Source of the DNA: Hyphochytrium catenoides
Lineage: Eukaryota; Sar; Hyphochytriomycetes; Hyphochytriales; Hyphochytriaceae
Direction: 5' to 3'
Length of the DNA: 13,823 nt
Assembly (NCBI GenBank): GCA_900088475.1
Contig: FLMG01001560.1
Span: 1-13,823, forward strand
This document shows, one piece after another, positions 1-9,517 of this stretch (positions are counted from its first letter, which is position 1; each line of letters opens with the position of its first letter). The notes below the pieces were generated by a model that saw only the letters and a list, made by a program, of their open reading frames with translations, was not told the origin of the DNA and made no database searches. The translations under genes were made by a program, and so were the position numbers.

Positions 1-67
1 GTCGAGCACTCTCATCTAATGACATTGTCCAATCATCCCATAAAATCCAACACTTTTTGATCCAACT

Positions 68-194
68 GTTGGTATCTTGAACACTTTTTCTTGCTCAAGT
101 CGTCGATATCTTGGACACTTTTGGCCAAGTCGTTGATATCTTGGACACTTTTGGCCAAGTCGTTGATATCTTCTTGTACACTTTTGGCCAAGTC
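68..194. repeat. Short tandem repeat, about four units of 30-34 bases
   Basis: Four head-to-tail units lie at 68-101, 102-131, 132-161 and 162-194. The second and third are 30 bases long and differ at one position (gtcgatatc against gttgatatc). The fourth has three extra bases (33) and the first is a diverged 34-base copy. The shared core reads atcttggacacttttggcca. On the minus strand one frame gives a ten-residue repeat around DINDLAKSVQ, but that frame soon stops, has no family similarity and is read as chance coding. I see it as a local minisatellite. Confidence 0.85.
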
Positions 195-1275
195 GTTCAT
201 AGTTAGACACCTTTGTTTTTGTCTACTTGATTGGTTGACTTTCCACTTCGCAAGTCCCAGAAGGGTGGCAGGTTGGCAGTTTGCTAGGTGGTGCTTGCCT
301 GTGTGTGGAGCCCGATAACCTCTTAGATGTTGACTTGTGGGGTACTTGGGAAATTGGAAAGTGAGATTAGTTTGAAGTGGGGACCGGACCAGAGGAGGCA
401 GCCTTACTGGCATCCGAGGACTTGGATGCCTTACAGCCACTCATTTAGATGGTGGGCTATCGCCATACATAATACTAGCGGCTTACTGTGCTAATAACTT
501 GTAATGGCGGATCTCAGCAACTAGAAAGAGTTAGAAGCTGCGATTTGGACAGTATAATGACCGTCATCTATACTACCGGATCCTACATCCAATAGTTGCG
601 ACTTGGATAAGACATCAGCATTGAGTCACGAATGATGAAGCCTAGATAGAGAAGTGCTTACAAAGAAAAGCTGAGACGAGGCCCTGAGAGTGATGCAGGA
701 GTAGACCGCAATCTGCACCATGCTCACTGTTAGACTTTTGAATTGGAGTGACGAACGACAAGCGATACAAGCGAGGGGTTGCAGTATAATAGTTACAAGA
801 AACAACATGAGGAGTAGACACTTTCTTTTATCCTCTAAGAAGTGGATTCTTCTATGAAGGTGCGTGATTTACCGAACCTCGTTACAAGATCACGTTATAC
901 AACTCCAATAATACTTGATGTCCCGAGAAAAATGGGTTTAGTAGCTATTATTATGAGGACTCTGACGAGGGTGAGAAGAGATCCTCCATTAACAGGGAGA
1001 GGTAGCAGAATGTTCAGATAGCTATGTCCCTTCCATGTTATACATAGTCCAAACCTTTGTCAGTTGTCAGAGTCTAACGTGCCCTCGTTACCAAGACGAC
1101 CTAACTGTGTTATAGATAGATAGGGAGCAATCCTCCTCCCGACGACTCTAGGTCATGCCCAATAAGAGTTCAACTTACAGACATCAGGAGCGAGAACTAG
1201 TAGGAAGGGCGCATCAACGCGGGGTTAAGAGATCCACTGGCCTTAATTAATAACTGGAGCTTCTTCATGTTTTCC
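195..1275. other. Intergenic region with no recognisable gene (3' flank of the MINDY-4 gene)
   Basis: The longest open frames here are short, have no recognisable motif and lack the codon character of the two real genes. The right-hand end must contain the 3' untranslated region of the deubiquitinase, whose stop is at 1276. No clear AATAAA signal is visible just downstream on the minus strand. A few AT-rich words such as ttaattaataa (1242-1252) lie close to the stop and could take part in 3' end formation, but that is a guess. No tRNA-like fold, mobile element end or long repeat was noticed. Confidence 0.6.
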
Positions 1276-4200
1276 TCATAGCAGCGGCTCTGTACCGTTC
1301 CAATCCACTTTCGCTCCAGCCCACTTTGTGCGCACCACCATGTCAAGTGGCGGGATCAGTGCTTTGTCATTGGGTAGGGGAGGTCGCGTCTCTGGGTGGG
1401 GCTCCACTGTTAACCGGATAATCTCTTTCTGGTTAGCCAGCTCGTCATAGTAAAAGAGGTCAAAGCTCTGCGTGATGGAGCGTGGTATACAGACAAAGGT
1501 TAGAGTCAGTTGACAGATGTGGAATCTTTCACGAGCTGTAGATCGCTAACCTTCTCCTGGTCAGGACCTATGAACTGGCCGTTCAAGGCGTAAATCACTG
1601 AATAATGAGACTCACTGCAGACAACCCAGACGGGATAACGTGGATTCTTAAGATGCAAGCCGACTGCCACATATTCGTAGGCTTCAAAGAGTGTGAGGAA
1701 GCCAACTTCAGCTGTAAAGTTAATTGGCTTAGCATCTGCATCACCTCTATCTCCGAAGATTTTGGGTTAATAACCGTACTTAGAAGGCAATGCCTTGACT
1801 TACATTGTGCCTTCACACCTCTCAGGCGGACAGAGCTATTGCTGTGTCCATCACTACCATCCAGACTCCTCTCACCATCAAAGACGTTCGATACAGCCTC
1901 TCCAGTCAAGAGAAGGTTGACCATTTCCTGAATGATGAGTGGGCCCTTAGCGATCCGCATGGCTCGCTGATCAAAAGCATATAGCACAGACCCTGTCGGG
2001 TAGTCACACACCTGCGCGCAGTAGCTATGTTCCCCTATCAGGGTTGGCTTCCCTGTCATCTGATCAAAATCCGTCTCTACCCGGTCCAAGCCACGCGATA
2101 GTGCCGCTGAATAGGCGAAAAGGACGATGCCTGGTGACCCTTCTTTGGAGAACTGTTTTTGAAGAATGGAAGTGGCAGTACCGCTCATCAGCCCCAGTTC
2201 GGCAGCTCCGAATGCTTCTCAGCGTTACCTGGTAAAAGTTTGTCGCGATAAACTCCTGAAGACCTGAAGCGGAAGCGAAGCGGTAGAGTACCAATCTCTC
2301 AGTGATCCCATCCCCAGCAAAGCCTGGAATGCGCTGGAAAGAAGGAGGATAAGTCCCCCACAGCGACGTACATCCAGCAACAGCCTAACCCTAACCATAA
2401 GCTTACCGGAGCATGTTCATCTCCTAAAAGCACCACCACAGCCTGGCCCTGCGCTCTAGCCGCCCGCCAGAGAATGGTTGCTAAGGATTTAACGACAAGA
2501 TCCTTCAGTTGTTCCTAGTCCATCGATTATAATGGAAGAGCTCAGTCCGTATAAAGTCGAGAAGAGAAAGAGGGACGGAGGTTGTACCTGAGAGCACTTT
2601 GGCAACTCCTTAACAGCGGGCCCTTCTCTCGCTAGCATTTGAGCTAATAGCGCCGCTTGTACTGCAGCAATAACCCCACAGGGTCCACCGCTTCTCTGTA
2701 GCAGTCCAAACTCAAGACCTTTCTCCTTGTTGAACGTGAATTCCTGGGCCAAACGCTGATCTTAGCGGAGACATGGCAACGGAGGAAACAAGGAACATCA
2801 TCAGGGAGCGGGCGCCATGGCGGTACCTGAGCTTTCCAGGCTTCTGAGAACTGTTTTCGCTCATCTCCAAAAAATAGTCGGCGCAAATGACGGGCAGTCG
2901 TAGGGTCGATTCTCTCCCCTGGAACAGTGGTGCGGCGACTAGTAAGCGCCAAGGATAGCTGAAGGGAATGGAAACTTAAATATCTTACCTTTCGGACTCT
3001 CTCCCTTGGGCTGTGTGCTCCTTTGAGGCTGGAGTTCTACCTCCGCCTCCATTGCCTGAAAGTCCTCAACATCTTGAATGGAAACGTCCACCGACTTGGA
3101 GCCCTGGACACCAAACGATCAACCTAAGCAGCTGTCTTCGTTTCCGGTCCCACTCTTATGGACTGACCTGCGTCCTGGCAGAGACTGCGACCTCCACTGC
3201 TGCTGTTGGCTGCGGTGCAAGCCCATCCTCCCAGTCAGCCTTGTCTTCGTTCTTCAAAGGTTCGAGCCCTTCCTCTGATTTCAGACGCGGCGCCGGTTCA
3301 ACAACTGTTGACTGCATATCCTTCGCAATGGTTCTGGAGCTCTCGGTTGCCGCTTGTAGCTTCTGGTCCTGCAGGGCCTCTCCCTCTTCAAAAGCGAGGA
3401 ACGACCTACGACGGCCTCTAGTTGGTGCCTCCGCAGTGGCATCGACGCTGGCACTGAGTTCAGGTTCGCGGGCTCTGCTGGCAGTGGGACTGGGCGGTCT
3501 CTCTACTAGTATCTCAGGGTCCAACTCATCATTCTGATCACCCTCAGTAACAGCACTGGTCGGGCTGCTGCTGAGCCCTTCCGAGTGGGAATAAGGTCGC
3601 TGTGGCGGCGTTAGGTCTTCGCTCTTGGTACCCTGTACCAAGCTGACGGGTACGACTTCTTCACTCTTCGGAATCTCCAGGCTCGATCTCGCTTGCTTCT
3701 CAAGGACGAGCTCCTAAGGGCCGAGGCCGATGATGACACGCGGGTGAAGAGAGAAGAGGAGAGAAGTCAGGGTGGCAATACCGTGCAAGTCGAGTCTGGA
3801 GTAATGAGTGCCCAGGGCACAAAGAGACAAAGACAGCCAGAGAAGTGCCTGAAGGGCCTGACTTTGTATTTACTGTGACACTGGGTCTTGGATTTGCTGC
3901 CAACTTCCTTACTGACAGCCGCCCAGCGCTCGTTCCGGTCCTGGAAGCTCGACTGTGGATGCTCCTTCACCGCGCGCTTTAGAGCTGCCACCTCCTCAGG
4001 GGACCAGTCAGAGGAACCTAGGGACCTGCAAAGTGACGAGTGCCACGGAAGAGAAGATGCGAAGGAAGAGGTAGGAGGCGAAGAAAGGGAAAGAATGCGG
4101 AAATGAGAAGTGGACTCTCTTTGCTTGTCGAAAGGGTAGGATACATATGTTCGAAGTAGATAGACCGCACGAGATGAATCTACGGGAACGACAGGGTAGC

Positions 4201-4660
4201 GCCATGTCAGAAACCATGTCAAGACACAGAAGAACAGCGTCCGAGTAAGGCTGATTCCTTTCTCACCTCCTTCGCGCTTGCTTTCGCTCTCTATTGTCGA
4301 TGCTACAGCTGACGCAGGCCTCCAGAATAGAGGTTTTGGAGCCCGCTACGTGCAGCCTCTGCTGAACGGCGGCGTGCTTTGGTTTGTACGAGGCGGCCAG
4401 CTTGAGGACGATTTCATTGTCAGTCAAACGCAGCGACTCTTCGAACGCTCTGGCCGTGCGACTGAGGCCCTGTCCGTCGTTTGCATGTTGAGGGAAACGG
4501 CGGAGACAGGAGGTAAAGCAGACGAGGAGAAATGGTTAGCTGTCCGCACGTGCGGTTGCTTATCCATCGCTCTCGTCTCTCTTTCAATAGGCAGCATCCT
4601 TACCTTTTTGATTAGATAGTCTCGCACTAGCAACGCCGTCTCTTGCTCTACAGTCGGCAT
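1276..4660 (-). CDS. MINDY4: MINDY-4-type deubiquitinase with LisH and SANT domains (13 exons, 720 aa)
   Basis: Exons, in coding order on the minus strand: 4660-4604, 4469-4267, 4025-3863, 3713-3168, 3103-2989, 2918-2827, 2743-2588, 2514-2407, 2333-2229, 2152-2012, 1927-1804, 1711-1551, 1467-1276. All junctions are GT..AG, all phases match, and the 2163 coding bases end in TGA. A LisH-like motif (residues about 8-36, VRDYLIKKGLSRTARAFEES) is followed by a SANT/Myb-like domain (about 91-146; W94, ERW near 120-122, then KYKELV) and a Ser/Pro/Glu-rich, probably disordered linker (about 147-360). The MINDY (DUF4205) domain fills the rest: LFFGDERKQFSEAWKAQ, then GGPCGVIAAVQAALL with Q408 and C414, then GEHSYCAQEMVNLLLTGEAV, WVVCSESHYSV with H639, FYYDELANQKEIIRLT, and the C-terminal RTKWAGAKVDWNG. 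Gln six residues before Cys, plus the His, is the MINDY catalytic set, so the enzyme looks active. MINDY family members cleave polyubiquitin, with a preference for K48 chains; that specificity here is inferred. The C-terminal motifs fit MINDY-4 better than MINDY-3. The ATG has A at -3. The SANT domain is not part of the MINDY-4 architecture I know. Confidence 0.93.
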
Positions 4661-5167
4661 GTTTGAAGACGGACTAAGAACGAAGTTGAGAAACGCGGAG
4701 GACCGGTACTTGGACAATCGGGAAAACCTTCAGCGAAGGAAAGAGGTCTGCCGAGTGTATGAGGCTCAGGTTGAGATGGTTCTTATGTTGATAGTGACGG
4801 CTCCGTGTTCTCTCCTCCTCCTCCTGCTCTTCTCGCCCCTTCTCCCTTCACTGGGCAGCTGGAGAGGACTGGAGCTCCGAACTATTGACTTCAGTCTCTC
4901 CTTCCGCTCCGGCCCTCTCCTTCTCCTCCCACCAGCAGCGGCGGTACGGGAGGAGGAGGAGGCAAGGGAAGGGAAGAAGTGCACCAGGAAGAGGATGCAG
5001 AGATTAGGGCGTTACATCACCCTATCATACGGATTCCGCACGTGGATAGACTGATATGTCATACAACGGTCCTGATTACAGAATCTCAATTGCAGGATGG
5101 ACAGTCCTAACATCTCTGTTTCCTTGCCCTTCTACGACCCTTACGAATCAGCCATCAATCAATGAAC

Positions 5168-5213
<46 letters not shown>

Positions 5214-5483
5214 TCCAAGGCCCGACTTCCCCTTTAGCCCCTTTAGAACGTGGCCATTAAGAAAATGCACTTGACTCCTCGTTAGTAACAACAATGATAC
5301 TATATGGATTCAAAGTCTAGACTGGATAGATGCCTTCCAAGTGGTTCCCCTACAATGTACTCCCTCTCGCCCTCTTCCTCTCGTTCGACGGCTTGGCTAT
5401 TGACAGACACTTCACTTTCTCTTTCCTCCCTCTCCTAAAGTATCCCGTGACCTTGGGCTTCCTCTCCTCTCCTGTCCGTGCGC
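4661..5483. other. Spacer between the two genes: 3' end of ACSL and 5' region of MINDY-4
   Basis: This 823-base spacer separates the ACSL stop (5484) from the MINDY-4 start codon (4660), both on the minus strand. It must hold the ACSL 3' untranslated region and polyadenylation site, and the promoter and 5' leader of MINDY-4. I found no TATA box or polyadenylation signal that I would defend. Visible structure is simple sequence: CTC-rich runs around 4807-4850 and 4900-4930, a GAG-rich run around 4948-4975, and the (GA)20 microsatellite at 5170-5210. Open frames crossing it are low complexity (Arg/Glu or Leu/Pro runs) and are not credible genes. Confidence 0.6.
5170..5210. repeat. (GA)20 dinucleotide microsatellite
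   Basis: A perfect alternating GA run of 41 bases with no interruption. It lies 510 bases upstream of the MINDY-4 start codon and 274 bases beyond the ACSL stop codon. In the sense orientation of both genes it is a CT run. Confidence 0.97.
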
Positions 5484-8400
5484 TTACATCTGAATAGCCT
5501 GCCCACCGTTGGCCAGGTACACCTTGTTGATCTCGTCTTTCATCCACTGCTTCGCCTCGTTCCTCTTCAGCTTGAATGTTGGCGTCAAGGTGTTGTTCTC
5601 AGGAGAGAAAGGCTCGGCGGTAAGGTGGACAGCCTTCACCTGGAGTTAGAGAGAGTATAACCCATGAAAAGCATTAGAGAGAGGAAGAGAGGTCTCAGTA
5701 TGACTGACTCCGTACCTGCTCGAAACCGTGCAGCTTCCGTTCCTTCCCAACCTTGACCATGTCCGCCAGCACCGCCTTCCGTACGCTTTCATTCGCACAT
5801 ATAGACTTGAAGTCTCCAGAGATGCCTGGAAAGAAGCATCACAAAGTTAGCACAAAGAGAGAGATATGACGCCAAGAGGAGAGAGAGAAAGCGACGGAAA
5901 GGGAGAGCGTCGTCACCGCGCTTTCTAGATTGCCAGGAGAACTCTGAGCGGTCTACTTACCATTCTCAGAGGCCCACTTCATGATGTAAGGCTCGTCCGG
6001 GTGCACCACGCCCACGAGGAAGGCTTGGAAGGAGTCTCCATACACGAAGCACTGGGCCACGAACGGCGAGCCTGCGTAGGCGTTCTCAATCTTCTCTGCT
6101 GCGATGTACTCTCCCTGCGCCAGCTTGAAGATATTCTTCTTCCGATCGACGATTCTCAGCCGCCCGTCTGGTAGCCAGATTCCAATATCTCCACTGTGGC
6201 ACCAGCCGTCAGCGTCCAGAGTCTCTGCGGTCTTGTCTGGGAGCTTGTAGTAGCCTTTAAACACGTTGTAGCCACGGAAACAGATCTCACCGCGACCCAC
6301 GCACCTTCAGCACAGACACATGTTAGACGAGGAGGAGAACCAGACGAGACGCAAGACAACGAGTGCGATGAGCTCATAGCTAGTGCGACGTGCAGAGTAA
6401 ACGTCTTGGCCATACCGGATGTTGTTCTCTCCATGCGTCGTATCCTTAGAGGTGTAGCCCATCTCCGGCACGTCCACTAGTCGGATCTCGTTCGCCACCT
6501 GCGGAGGACCCACATGGCCGACCGAATAGTCATCGATATCTGAGGAGGGAGCAGGAGACACCAAATGAGATAGTCACTTTAGGCGAGCATCCAAGGTCTA
6601 AGAAAAGAGAAGTAAGGAAGTCAGAAAGAGAGATTGGAAGTAGGGTAGAGAGTAAAGAAACTAGGCAAGAAAGAACCTTTCAGCTGACTATGAAAGGAAT
6701 ATCAGTCATATCTGCAGCTCTTAGCCCTCTCCCCATACCTGAGAAGCACGCCGCCGCGGAGGTTTCAGTTTGTCCATAGCCCTCAATCACCTTAACGCCA
6801 AACACGCAGCGCAAGAACTCCATTGTGTCAGGAGGTAGGGGAGCTGAGCCCGAAATAATGCAACGGCAGCGGTCCAGGCCGGCCGTCTTGCTGATCTTGT
6901 CAAAGACAAGTCTGTCCCAGAGCGGGTGCTTCAGATAGCCGCGTTTCAAATTGGCCTTCTTCGCCTCCAAGCCAAGCATAAACAGCTTTGTTTTCAGTCC
7001 CCCAGCAGCCTGCGCCTTCTGCATCACTCCGTCGTACACGCGGTTTAATAACCGCGGGACTGAGGGAAAGACTGTCGGTCGTAGAGCCTTTAGGTCGTCC
7101 ATGATTAGCCGGGTGTCGCCCTGGAAGAAGCCTACTTTAGCGCCCTGGGAGAGGCAGACACCCACTACCGCGCGCTCGAAGACATGTGCAAGCGGGAGAT
7201 AAGACAAGTGAGCGTCATCGTTGGTAACACTCAGGCCAAGACTCTCGAAGGCGACGAAGTTGGCAATCATGTTCTGATGGGTGAGCAGCACTCCCTTCGG
7301 GTTGCCCGTGGTGCCGCTCGTGTAGCAGAAGGTTGAGATGGAGTCTGATGTGGGCGGAACATGAGGTTTGCGGTTGGCCTGCCCAGCCTCCTCGAGCTCT
7401 TGGAAGCTGTGAAGAGATAGCCCAAGAGCTTCTGCTGCCGCCTTGTCCTCTGGCTTAACAGTCCCAGTCTGGACGATTGCCTTGAACGCGTTTGCGCCTT
7501 CCTGTTTGACCTGAGGAGACGGGTAAGCGCAAGGGCAGATGAGAGGAAACGTTCATAAGGATCTTGTTGGCGAAGTTCAGAGCTCTCTAAGCACTTCAAC
7601 AGCTCCACCTTCAGTCTGGACCTCTCCCCTTACCTGCAGAAGGTTCTTCACCTCAGCGGCAGAGCAGAGCACCGTCCTCGCCTCCGTTTGGTTAAGCACG
7701 TAGCCCACGGTCTCGTGACCGAGCGTGTCATAAAGTGGCACGGTTGAGGCACTGTACATGTAGCAGGCCTGGACAAAGAGAGTCAACAGTCTGAACCTCA
7801 GAGAGTGGTCCCATGGGCCCTACGCAGGGAATCTACCTGCTCGGCGATGCCCCACTCTACGTTGTTCTTCATATAGATGCACAGCATGCGCATCCCATCG
7901 GTCACTGGTATGAGATCCAGATGGACCAGGCCGGAACCGAAGTTGGTGGCACGCTCCGCTATCTGGCTGTACGTCTGCCACACGAAGTCTGCACCTTTCG
8001 TGGGACGGTACCCGAGGCAGGCACCGGAGGGGAAGCGGGAGAGCCCCTTCTGGAAAGCCTCATAGAGCGTCTTTGTGCCATCTTTCGGCACTGCGATCAG
8101 CTTGTCAGGGCTGCGAAAGTTCCTGCGGACGGGTCTGCACGTTGGACAAAGAGGAAACGGGAGACAACGAGACAAAAGTTAGGGCTCAGAAGTAGAGCAA
8201 AGCGGCAAGGGGATGCACAGATAGAAGAAGGTTATCAGAAAAGGTGAAACAACGAGAAAGAAGTGCTACGCGCCGCAGCTTTACCGAGAACTGGCTGAAG
8301 CGCAGGACGACAGAGCTCACAGAAGAGAAGGAGAGGAGACAAATGGTCTTACCCTTTCCCAGGCTCCTGGGAGTTGGGGACGACGACTGAGTAAATCTTG

Positions 8401-9160
8401 GGCGGGTTTGCCGGCGTCTCGCTCATGAACATGTAGGTGTTGAAGCCATAGAAGATCGCCATGCACAGCGCGAGGGAGAGGACGACCGTGTTGAACAGAC
8501 CCAGCAGAGAGAAGCCTAGGCGCGCTCCAAAGATCTGAGGGCAGAGTAAGTGTTAGATAGATCGAGAGACAGAGAGAGTGCGTAAAAGAGAGAAAGGGAG
8601 AGAAAGAGCAGGTATGTGTGATCCAAAAGTCCTTGACATGAACTGTCACTGCATCGTGTTCCAGGTACCTTGATGCTCTCTCTTCTTTCTGTGAGGGTGC
8701 CGTTCAGCTTCCTCATGACATAGTTCAGGATCACCACGCGGTCTGCCAGCTCCTCGTCAGTTGCGTTGGCAAGCGCCTCAGGAGTGGTCAAGTCGTAGAG
8801 GAACGTCAGGTCAGTCAAGTCTGGCTTCATCTCAATGACCGGAGCCTGTGCAGTAGAGAAAGGAGGATGGGTTTGACAGACAGGGCAAGAGAGAGAGAGA
8901 GAGAGAGGGAGAGAGAGTGAGTGACAGAAGGAGGAGGATAGGATCCGGAGAATTCCAAAACGTTAGCTTCACATCTTCGCGTGCTATGTCTCCTCTCTGG
9001 TCCTCACCTGGGAGTCCACATTGGTATCCACATTCTCTGTGTTGACCTCTACCACCGGCTCTTCCACCTGAAGGACCTCGGTATCCACCTCAGTCTGTTG
9101 CGCCTGCGCACCGCAGAGGAGCGCCGCGGCCAGCAATAGTGCCGGCGTAAGGACTTTCAT
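5484..9160 (-). CDS. ACSL: Long-chain acyl-CoA synthetase with signal peptide and membrane anchor (10 exons, 816 aa)
   Basis: Exons, in coding order on the minus strand: 9160-9008, 8845-8669, 8534-8353, 8134-7837, 7768-7634, 7510-6739, 6539-6416, 6304-5961, 5825-5716, 5639-5484. All are GT..AG with matching phases; 2451 coding bases end in TAA. The enzyme activates long-chain fatty acids with ATP and CoA (EC 6.2.1.3). AMP-binding family motifs in order: LYDTLG in exon 5, the P-loop TSGTTGNPKG (379-388), SYLPLAHVFER, ISGSAPL, GYGQTE (559-564), DGWCHSGDIG with D653, the linker DRKKNIFKLAQGEYIA (667-682) and the C-terminal TFKLKR with the expected catalytic Lys near 788. Residues 1-20 form a signal peptide with likely cleavage after AQA. 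An acidic Val/Glu/Asp/Thr-rich stretch and a helical segment follow, then one membrane span (about 116-139). The catalytic part begins near residue 170 and should be cytosolic if the signal peptide works. The ATG is the first after an in-frame TAG (9184-9182) and has A at -3. Exons 1-2 show no family similarity, so the N-terminus rests on splice phase and signal-peptide quality. Confidence 0.95.
8888..8920. repeat. GA-rich microsatellite in ACSL intron 1
   Basis: A GA run with one GGGA and one TGA interruption inside the 162-base first intron of ACSL (8846-9007). In the gene's sense it is a CT-rich polypyrimidine run about 40-75 bases before the acceptor. It may help define the acceptor, but it is farther away than a usual polypyrimidine tract. 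Confidence 0.85.
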
Positions 9161-9413
9161 CCTCCTCAAGATCACGGCTTTCTAGCTCTGCTGCCTGGTC
9201 CTTCCTTCTTTCTCTCTTCACTCCTTCCACAGCTCTCTATCTCAATCTGTTGCTGAAGTCACTTGGTCGGCAGTCTGTCTGACAGGAACTGGAAATTGCC
9301 CGAGTGAAAGCAAATTGCGGTCACTGACGAGGCTTCATCTCTCTAGAGTGCAACAGAACATGAGGAGAACAAGCTGGTAACTGGAGAGACAGACACAAGA
9401 AAGAGGAGCGGAT
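9161..9413. other. 5' flank and probable leader of ACSL
   Basis: This stretch lies immediately upstream of the ACSL start codon in the gene's sense. An in-frame TAG at 9184-9182 closes the reading frame just before the ATG, so the coding start is well bounded. The plus strand is pyrimidine-rich from about 9190 to 9250, so the sense leader next to the ATG is purine-rich (AGAGAG, GAAGGAAGGA). No TATA box or initiator could be assigned. Confidence 0.45.
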
Positions 9414-9482
9414 GAAAGAGGAGAGAGAGAGAAGAAGAGAGAGAGAGAGAGAGAGAGAAAGAGAAAGAGAGAGAGAGAGAGA

Positions 9483-9515
<33 letters not shown>

Positions 9516-9517
9516 AG
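9414..9517. repeat. 104-base uninterrupted purine tract, GA microsatellite with GAAA variants
   Basis: Every base from 9414 to 9517 on the plus strand is A or G, mostly GA repeats with GAAA variants. The block gaaagagaaaga occurs at 9457-9468 and again at 9481-9492, which points to an internal 24-base duplication. It begins 254 bases upstream of the ACSL ATG. Tracts like this can form triplex (H-DNA) structures and can act as GA/CT promoter elements in several eukaryotes; neither role is shown here. Confidence 0.97.

Noticed and set aside
33-440. 135-codon minus-strand open frame over the left-edge tandem repeat
   Set aside because: No recognisable domain, no credible start context, and its repetitive part follows from the DNA repeat.
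2384-2396. Telomere-like CCTAACCCTAACC (two TTAGGG units on the minus strand)
   Set aside because: Only about two units, inside a 73-base intron of the MINDY-4 gene. Too short to call an interstitial telomere or a healed break.
3255-3275. tRNA B-box-like GGTTCGAGCCC
   Set aside because: Lies inside coding exon 4 of MINDY-4, with no matching A box or cloverleaf stems.
3013-3537. 174-codon plus-strand open frame
   Set aside because: Antisense shadow of MINDY-4 exons 4 and 5. Its Ser/Pro/Leu-rich composition comes from the coding strand.
4814-4962. Complementary CCT and AGG runs that could form a stem in the MINDY-4 5' region
   Set aside because: Twelve-base arms of triplet repeat separated by about 125 bases are expected by chance in such GA/CT-rich DNA.
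7267-7608. 113-codon minus-strand open frame rich in Arg, Ser and Gln
   Set aside because: Wrong frame over ACSL exon 6. The correct frame contains the TSGTTGNPKG motif.
7813-8247. 144-codon plus-strand open frame
   Set aside because: Antisense to ACSL exon 4, which has strong family similarity on the minus strand.
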